Origin: Bacillus_BA fengqiuensis
Lineage (GTDB): Bacteria > Bacillota > Bacilli > Bacillales > Bacillaceae_H
Reading direction: 5' to 3' (one strand)
NCBI GenBank assembly: GCA_030813035.1
Contig: JAUSTV010000001.1
Length of the DNA: 64,000 nucleotides
Every line of letters starts with the position of its first letter. The stretch's first letter is position 1. The position numbers and the translations under genes were made by a program. Of the stretch, positions 59,101-64,000 are shown piece by piece. The notes under the pieces were generated by a model. The model was not told where the DNA came from. It did no database searches and was given only the letters and a program-made list of their open reading frames with translations.

Positions 59101-60645
59101 ATGAGATTCATTAAAAAATTGTTGAAATATAACAAGGTTTCAGATACAGACTTTGTTTCCCCGACACCAAGAGCTAAACCAACTAAATCTGTATTCTTAA
59201 CAGTTGACGAGAATATTTCTTCTATAAAACAAACCTTTTCAGGTGCAGAGGATTTAGTAATAAAGGAACTGAAAACGGGAACCGTACAAGGTGCAATGAT
59301 TTACCTCGAGACAATGGTAGATAAGGAAAAAATACAAAAATACATAGTAAAAGGTTGCTCAGAAGCAAATGTAGAGGCGATTCAATATGTACTTCATTCC
59401 AATTTTCAGGCGTCAACGGATCTCAATGAGGTGGAGGATGCCCTTTTAGAAGGTTTTTGTGTTTTATGCTTGCATGGTTTTGAACCGCTTTATATCGCAG
59501 AGGTCCCTATTTCCGAGGAACGCTCAATTACGGAGCCGGAAAATGAAAAAGTTGTTCAGGGATCCCATGATGGGTTTATTGAAAATCTTTCAACGAATCT
59601 TTATTTACTGAGAAGGACCATGAAAAGCCCTAATCTTTGCACGAGATATTTTTCAGTTGGCTCGCAAGTGAAGTCAAAAGTAGCACTTGTCTATATGAAT
59701 AATCTTGCAAACGAAGAAGTGGTCCGTGAATTTGACCGTCGTTTAAAATCCATTGCAATGGATCATGTTTTAAATATTGGATTCTTAGAGGAACTGATCG
59801 AGGACTCAACATTATCACCTTTTCCACAAGTTTTAAATACAGAAAGAGTGGATCGGGTAGTTGGCCATTTGAATGAGGGCAGAGTGGCTGTCATCATGGA
59901 AGGAAACTCGACTGCTTTACTTTTGCCGGTTACGTTTTTTGCCTTTTATCAATCACCTGATGATTATAATTCCAGATGGCTGATTGGTACATTCATTCGC
60001 TTCATTCGCCATGCAAGTTTTTTAATTTCGATTCTATTGCCGGCTTTTTATATCGCTGTTATTGCCTTTCACTTTGAAGTGCTGCCTGATGAATTGGTCC
60101 TTCCTATCGGAAGTTCGATCGATAAGATTCCTTTTCCGCCATTGATTGAAGCATTGATTATGGAGTTAACCATCGAACTAATTCGCGAGGCCGGCATACG
60201 CCTTCCTTCAAGAATCAGCCAAACGATTGGGATAGTCGGCGGGCTTGTGATTGGTGATGCTATCGTTCAAGCAGGTTTTATTTCGACGACGATGATTGTT
60301 GTCGTTGCCGTGACAGCTATTTCTTCTTTTTGTGTTCCGTCACATGGAATGAGTGACGCGGTTCGATTGCTGCGGTTCCCATTCATGTTCCTCGCTGCCT
60401 CATTTGGATTTGTCGGAATCGTTCTTGGTTATATTGTGCTTTTAGCTCATTTATGCAAGTTAGAGTCATTTGGTACACCTTACTTCGCTCCATTCGCTCC
60501 GCTCAGGATAAAAGATATTAAAGATACGTTTTTACGTTTGCCAATTTGGAAATTAAATACAAGACCTCTGGATGCACACCCTAGATATATGAAACAACAA
60601 GCAAATTCAAGGGGATGGAAATACGATGAACGCAAAAGAAGATAG
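59101..60645 (+). CDS. Germinant receptor A subunit (GerA family), operon 3
   Basis: This 514-residue protein has the soluble domain to about residue 300 (GSHDGFIENLSTNLYLLRR near 158, TLSPFPQVLNTERVD near 239) and the membrane part beginning SFLISILLPAFYIAVIAFH. ATG 59101 has GGAG 10 nt upstream; TTG 59053 has no site and is less likely. It is the first of three overlapping genes A-B-C without a D gene. Confidence 0.92.
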   Translation: MRFIKKLLKYNKVSDTDFVSPTPRAKPTKSVFLTVDENISSIKQTFSGAEDLVIKELKTGTVQGAMIYLETMVDKEKIQKYIVKGCSEANVEAIQYVLHSNFQASTDLNEVEDALLEGFCVLCLHGFEPLYIAEVPISEERSITEPENEKVVQGSHDGFIENLSTNLYLLRRTMKSPNLCTRYFSVGSQVKSKVALVYMNNLANEEVVREFDRRLKSIAMDHVLNIGFLEELIEDSTLSPFPQVLNTERVDRVVGHLNEGRVAVIMEGNSTALLLPVTFFAFYQSPDDYNSRWLIGTFIRFIRHASFLISILLPAFYIAVIAFHFEVLPDELVLPIGSSIDKIPFPPLIEALIMELTIELIREAGIRLPSRISQTIGIVGGLVIGDAIVQAGFISTTMIVVVAVTAISSFCVPSHGMSDAVRLLRFPFMFLAASFGFVGIVLGYIVLLAHLCKLESFGTPYFAPFAPLRIKDIKDTFLRLPIWKLNTRPLDAHPRYMKQQANSRGWKYDERKRR

Positions 60646-61729
60646 CATTTCAAATACACAACTTATTTTTATGATCATTCAATCTCAAATCGGAGTTGGT
60701 ATTTTATCACTACCCCATGATGTGTCGTTAGTTTCCAAAAATGATGGGTGGATATCTACTTTAATTGCAGGCTTGATCGTACAAGTCGTCATTTTGGTCA
60801 TATGGTGGCTTTGCAGTAGATTTCCGTCTTTAACTATTTTCGAAATCATTCCACTTTTACTGGGGAAAGGATTAGGGAAGGTTATCATTTTAAGTTACGT
60901 CATTTATTTTACCGTTACAGGCAGTTTAGTTGTGGCCCGTTATAGCCAGATCATTGATATATGGATTTTACAAAAGACGCCAAACTGGATCTTGATTATT
61001 TCAATGCTGGCGGTTTGTGTATATTTGGTGAAAGATAATTTAAGGAGCATGGCTCGTTTTTACGTGCTGGTTACTCCACTGCTACTCGTCCTATTCGGCC
61101 TGATTACCTATACACTTAAAGATGCCAATTTTTTATACATCTTTCCGATTGGTCAAACGGATATCTTAACGATGATAAAGGGGGCAAGAGAATCGGCATT
61201 TTCTATGTTAGGGTTTGAATTTATGCTGCTGCTCTATCCTTATGTACAAGCATCTGGAGCTCGCAAACTCATGGCCATTTCAACGGCCAATATATTCGTC
61301 ACGTTATTTTATACGTACATGGTTTTTGCCAGCCTGGTCTATTTTGAAACGAGGCAGGATATCTATCTGACTCCACAGCCTTTACTGTATATGATCAAAG
61401 CCTATTCTTTTCAAGTCATCGAACGAACCGATTTATTTTTCTTATCTATTTGGATTATATCTGTTGCCACTTCGATTGCAACCTGGCTTTTTTTCTCTTC
61501 AAATGGATTGAAATATCTTTTTGGACGCGGAAATTACTCTGGATTTCTTCCTTATATTGGAGGCGCTGTTTTTATCACGGCTCTTTTTGCCAATGATGAA
61601 ACAGCCCTTAAAAAATTTAATGACTATTTGGAACCAGCTCACTATGTCTTCATTGCCATCATACCCTTGCTCTTATTGCTTATATCCTTTCTCTTTCCTT
61701 CAAAAAGACTTGGGGATCATGTAAAATGA
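60626..61729 (+). CDS. Germinant receptor B subunit (GerB family permease), operon 3
   Basis: This 367-residue protein has about ten helices; the first block NTQLIFMIIQSQIGVGILSLP (10-30) is the GerB pattern. The start at 60626 lies 20 nt inside the A gene, after AAGGGGATGG. It overlaps the C gene by 4 nt. Its sequence is closest in pattern to the lone GerB at 33858 (SAQLGIGILVF) among the four B proteins here, judged by eye. Confidence 0.93.
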   Translation: MNAKEDSISNTQLIFMIIQSQIGVGILSLPHDVSLVSKNDGWISTLIAGLIVQVVILVIWWLCSRFPSLTIFEIIPLLLGKGLGKVIILSYVIYFTVTGSLVVARYSQIIDIWILQKTPNWILIISMLAVCVYLVKDNLRSMARFYVLVTPLLLVLFGLITYTLKDANFLYIFPIGQTDILTMIKGARESAFSMLGFEFMLLLYPYVQASGARKLMAISTANIFVTLFYTYMVFASLVYFETRQDIYLTPQPLLYMIKAYSFQVIERTDLFFLSIWIISVATSIATWLFFSSNGLKYLFGRGNYSGFLPYIGGAVFITALFANDETALKKFNDYLEPAHYVFIAIIPLLLLLISFLFPSKRLGDHVK

Positions 61730-62847
61730 AAATCAAAAAAATAGTTCCAATCGGTATATGTTTATCGTTATTAACAGGATGTTGGGACCAAAATTTAATG
61801 AAAAATGCTGTATTGATTCAAACCATCACTTTCGATCATAGCGATGAAGGGGAGCTTCTAATAGGAATTTCCATACCAAAATTGAACAGAGCGTTAACGG
61901 ACTCGGGCCAAGAAAAGATTGGCAGTGAAACGTTATCTACAGTCGCAAATACTCCAAGAGAAGGGCGAATGAAGCTAAATACAGAGATACCTGGTAACTT
62001 AGATTCTTCGAAAAATAAGCTTATCTTATTTGGTGAACAATTTGCAAAGGGAGACATTTATCCCCCTTTAGACGTCCTTTGGCGTGATCCGCGAAGTTCC
62101 TTGAGTGCCAAATTGGTAGTCATGAAAGGACAAGCACTCGAAGCACTTAGCATTACGCCAAAAACTGAACCAAACATCAGCCAAAATATTTTAAATTTAA
62201 TTCGAAGCACTGAAACAAGTACCGTTATTCCTAAACAAAGCATTCAGACACTTGCTTCAGAAATACTCGATCCCGGTGAAGATTTTGTTTTGCCCTTATT
62301 AAGTTTAGGGCAGAAAGGCAAAACAGTAGACGTTGCAGGCCTGGCATTATTTGATGAAAGAAAAATGTCCGGGGATTTATCTTCAAAAGAATCGCCGCTT
62401 TTTCTTTTACTGAATAACAAGAAAGGAAAACATGCCCGCTTTACAAAACGTGTCAACGAAAATGAAGAAATGGAGATGACGAACTTTATTTCTCTAAATG
62501 TCGATCATATGAAACGAAAGCTAAACGTTTCTGTGAAGGGCGGGGGAGAAGTTTATGCGAACCTGAACTTACAATTGAAAGTACTAGTAGAAGAATATCC
62601 GAAAGGGAATGTACCTAAGGAACTTGAGCAACTAAACAAAAAATTATCGAGGATTTTTACAAAAGACGCAGACGAAATAATAAGAAAGCTGCAGAAAGCC
62701 AATTGTGATGCGTTTGGCATTGGAAGGCGCCTAATCGCTTTTTATCATGATGACTGGAAAGAGATGGATAAGGAAACATACTTTCAAGATGTAGTATTTA
62801 AAACAAAAGTCGATGTGGAGATTATTCAGCATGGTATTGTAAAATAG
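61726..62847 (+). CDS. Germinant receptor C subunit lipoprotein (GerC family), operon 3
   Basis: This 373-residue lipoprotein has Cys19 in LLTGC, followed by WDQNLMKNAVLIQTITFD. It is the shortest of the three C subunits. The N-terminal family pattern (WDxxEL) is weaker here: WDQNLM. It ends the operon; the R4 and R5 repeats follow. Confidence 0.9.
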   Translation: MKIKKIVPIGICLSLLTGCWDQNLMKNAVLIQTITFDHSDEGELLIGISIPKLNRALTDSGQEKIGSETLSTVANTPREGRMKLNTEIPGNLDSSKNKLILFGEQFAKGDIYPPLDVLWRDPRSSLSAKLVVMKGQALEALSITPKTEPNISQNILNLIRSTETSTVIPKQSIQTLASEILDPGEDFVLPLLSLGQKGKTVDVAGLALFDERKMSGDLSSKESPLFLLLNNKKGKHARFTKRVNENEEMEMTNFISLNVDHMKRKLNVSVKGGGEVYANLNLQLKVLVEEYPKGNVPKELEQLNKKLSRIFTKDADEIIRKLQKANCDAFGIGRRLIAFYHDDWKEMDKETYFQDVVFKTKVDVEIIQHGIVK

Positions 62848-62854
62848 CAGCCCT

Positions 62855-62907
62855 ATAAAGGAAACTTCCATCAGTAGGGGTCTTACTGACCGTTAATGCG
62901 GGATAAA
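62855..62907 (-). repeat. Dispersed repeat, compact copy B (family R4)
   Basis: ATAAAGGAAACTTCCATCAG ... CCGTTAATGCGGGATAAA, 53 nt. It is the reverse complement of the two halves of the repeat at 33478-33639 joined without the 110-nt centre. It lies 8 nt after the gerC stop. Confidence 0.75.
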
Positions 62908-62916
62908 AGAACAGCC

Positions 62917-62973
62917 CATAAAATCAATAAAAATCCCCTCGAGAATGAACGTATTCTCGAGGGGATTTGTTAG
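62917..62973 (+). repeat. Hairpin repeat flanking germinant operon 3, right copy (family R5); probable terminator
   Basis: CATAAAATCAA, then ATCCCCTCGAGAAT/ATTCTCGAGGGGAT stem, then TTTGTTAG. It matches the left copy at 58868. Placed after gerC, it can act as its terminator. Confidence 0.75.
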
Positions 62974-62997
62974 CTTGCGACGGCATTTGTACTACTC

Positions 62998-64000
62998 TTA
63001 TTTCTTCAACAATAAATAGACGAAATACGGCGCGCCGATCAATGCGACCATGATACCTGCCGGAATACCATCGGGAGCGGCCACATTGCGTCCGATCGTA
63101 TCTGCAAGCAATAAAAGCCAGCCGCCAAGCAGAATCGCGACGGGGATAAACAGCTGATTTCTCGGCCCGACTAAAGCTTTGGCGATATGCGGGGCTATTA
63201 GCCCGATAAAGGTAATGCCGCCAGTGACAGAAACGGCCGCGGCTGCGAGCGCAACAGCTGTTAACATTAAAATGATGCGCTCTTTTTCGACCGATACGCC
63301 GACGCCGATGGCCACAGGTTCACTTACTCCCAGGAGATTCAATCGGTTGGCTTTGTATAAAGTAAACGGAATAAGGACGATCAGCCATGGCAGGATGGCC
63401 CAAACAAAAGGCCAATCCGTTCCCCAAATATTTCCGTTCAGCCATTTAGCGATAAAATCCACTTTTGCACGTTCAGCAGATGAAATAAGGACGATCATCA
63501 GCCCGGAAAATGCCATTGCAAACCCGACCCCGACCAGCACTAGTTTTACCGGCTGAAGACCCGCGTTTTTGTTATATGAAAACATATACAGCAAACATGC
63601 CGTTAGCAGGGCCCCGACAAATGCGACGAGTGGCAGCAAGTACACGAAGGAACCCGCTTCAATCGGGAAAAACAAAAAGAAAACGGCAACGGCGACACCT
63701 GCGCCGGAGTTAATCCCTATAATGCCGGGATCAGCCAAATCATTTCTTGTGATTCCTTGCAAAATTGCACCGGATAAGGCAAGTGCCATGCCTGCTAACA
63801 GTGTAATGATCATCCGAGGTAATCGAATGGAAAATAAAACAAATTCTTCTTTAAACGTTCCTTGACCGAGAAGGGTTGGAAGCAGTCTGTCGTAAGAGAG
63901 GGAGGCGTATCCCATGCCCATTCCCAAGACGACGGAAATCAGAATAAGTGCCAGTAATAGAAAGAGAATCAGTCGTTGTTTTTTCAGTAAAGCCGGTTGA
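62998..64000 (-). CDS. FecCD-family iron-siderophore ABC permease, 5' end outside the window
   Basis: At least 334 residues with nine or ten helices, of the BtuC/FecCD type: RLPRMIITLLAGMALALSGAILQGITRN near the N-terminus and TGGITFIGLIAPHIAKALVG near the C-terminus (the loop contacting the ATPase). The frame stays open past 64000, so the ATG codons at 63927 and nearby are internal. It resembles YfhA/FeuC-type permeases; the siderophore cannot be named. A partner permease is expected just beyond the edge. Confidence 0.92.
   Translation of the reverse strand, partial: QPALLKKQRLILFLLLALILISVVLGMGMGYASLSYDRLLPTLLGQGTFKEEFVLFSIRLPRMIITLLAGMALALSGAILQGITRNDLADPGIIGINSGAGVAVAVFFLFFPIEAGSFVYLLPLVAFVGALLTACLLYMFSYNKNAGLQPVKLVLVGVGFAMAFSGLMIVLISSAERAKVDFIAKWLNGNIWGTDWPFVWAILPWLIVLIPFTLYKANRLNLLGVSEPVAIGVGVSVEKERIILMLTAVALAAAAVSVTGGITFIGLIAPHIAKALVGPRNQLFIPVAILLGGWLLLLADTIGRNVAAPDGIPAGIMVALIGAPYFVYLLLKK

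Overview
The window is chromosomal DNA of an endospore-forming member of the Bacillaceae (Bacillus in the broad sense). Support comes from three germinant-receptor operons plus a lone GerB, a CotF-type coat protein, a GerPA/GerPF-type protein, Spo0M, an AbrB paralogue, a T-box leader and sites matching PerR, OhrR, WalR and sigma-G/K/ECF consensus sequences. The species cannot be named from the sequence alone. No rRNA, tRNA, CRISPR array, prophage or intact transposase gene was seen.

Layout. 0-7 kb: uppP, cardiolipin synthase and germinant-receptor operon 1 (A-C-D, a dispersed repeat, then B). 7-13 kb: an amino-acid permease, an SPFH protein with a ribbon-helix-helix partner, and a four-gene envelope operon (unknown protein, lipoprotein, glutathionylspermidine-synthase-like ATP-grasp enzyme, DUF350 membrane protein) behind an ECF-type promoter. 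13-14 kb is a decay zone of broken genes. 14-24 kb: an MFS pump with a MerR-type promoter, AbrB-like regulator, BrnQ, Na+-dependent transporter, NlpC/P60 endopeptidase with a WalR box, and aroA(G) behind a T-box with a duplicated terminator module. 24-33 kb: CAP protein, YitT-type protein, PadR-ChrA operon, GPP34 protein, a tnpB-less IS200/IS605-like remnant, MerR, PucR, EamA and an ATP-grasp protein. 33-50 kb is rich in spore functions: lone GerB, two DUF2935 proteins, a YmaF-like His-rich protein, Spo0M, SLT/SLH protein, CotF-like protein, germinant-receptor operon 2 (A-B-C-D), Dps and a GerP-type protein. 50-59 kb: SLH protein, ABC exporter, two-component system, K+ channel and the ohrR-ohr pair. 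59-64 kb: germinant-receptor operon 3 (A-B-C) and the start-truncated end of a siderophore permease.

Themes. Germination is over-represented: ten Ger A/B/C subunit genes and two small D-type subunit genes. Envelope maintenance (UppP, Cls, SPFH, the ATP-grasp/lipoprotein operon, Spo0M, NlpC, SLH proteins) and peroxide defence (Dps, OhrR-Ohr) are the other two. At least five families of dispersed hairpin repeats or small palindromic elements lie between genes, several next to decayed gene ends. The best candidate for an under-described system is the lipoprotein/ATP-grasp/DUF350 operon at 10.2-12.7 kb. Its lipoprotein ends in Gly-Gly, suggesting that it could be the substrate of the amide ligase encoded directly after it.
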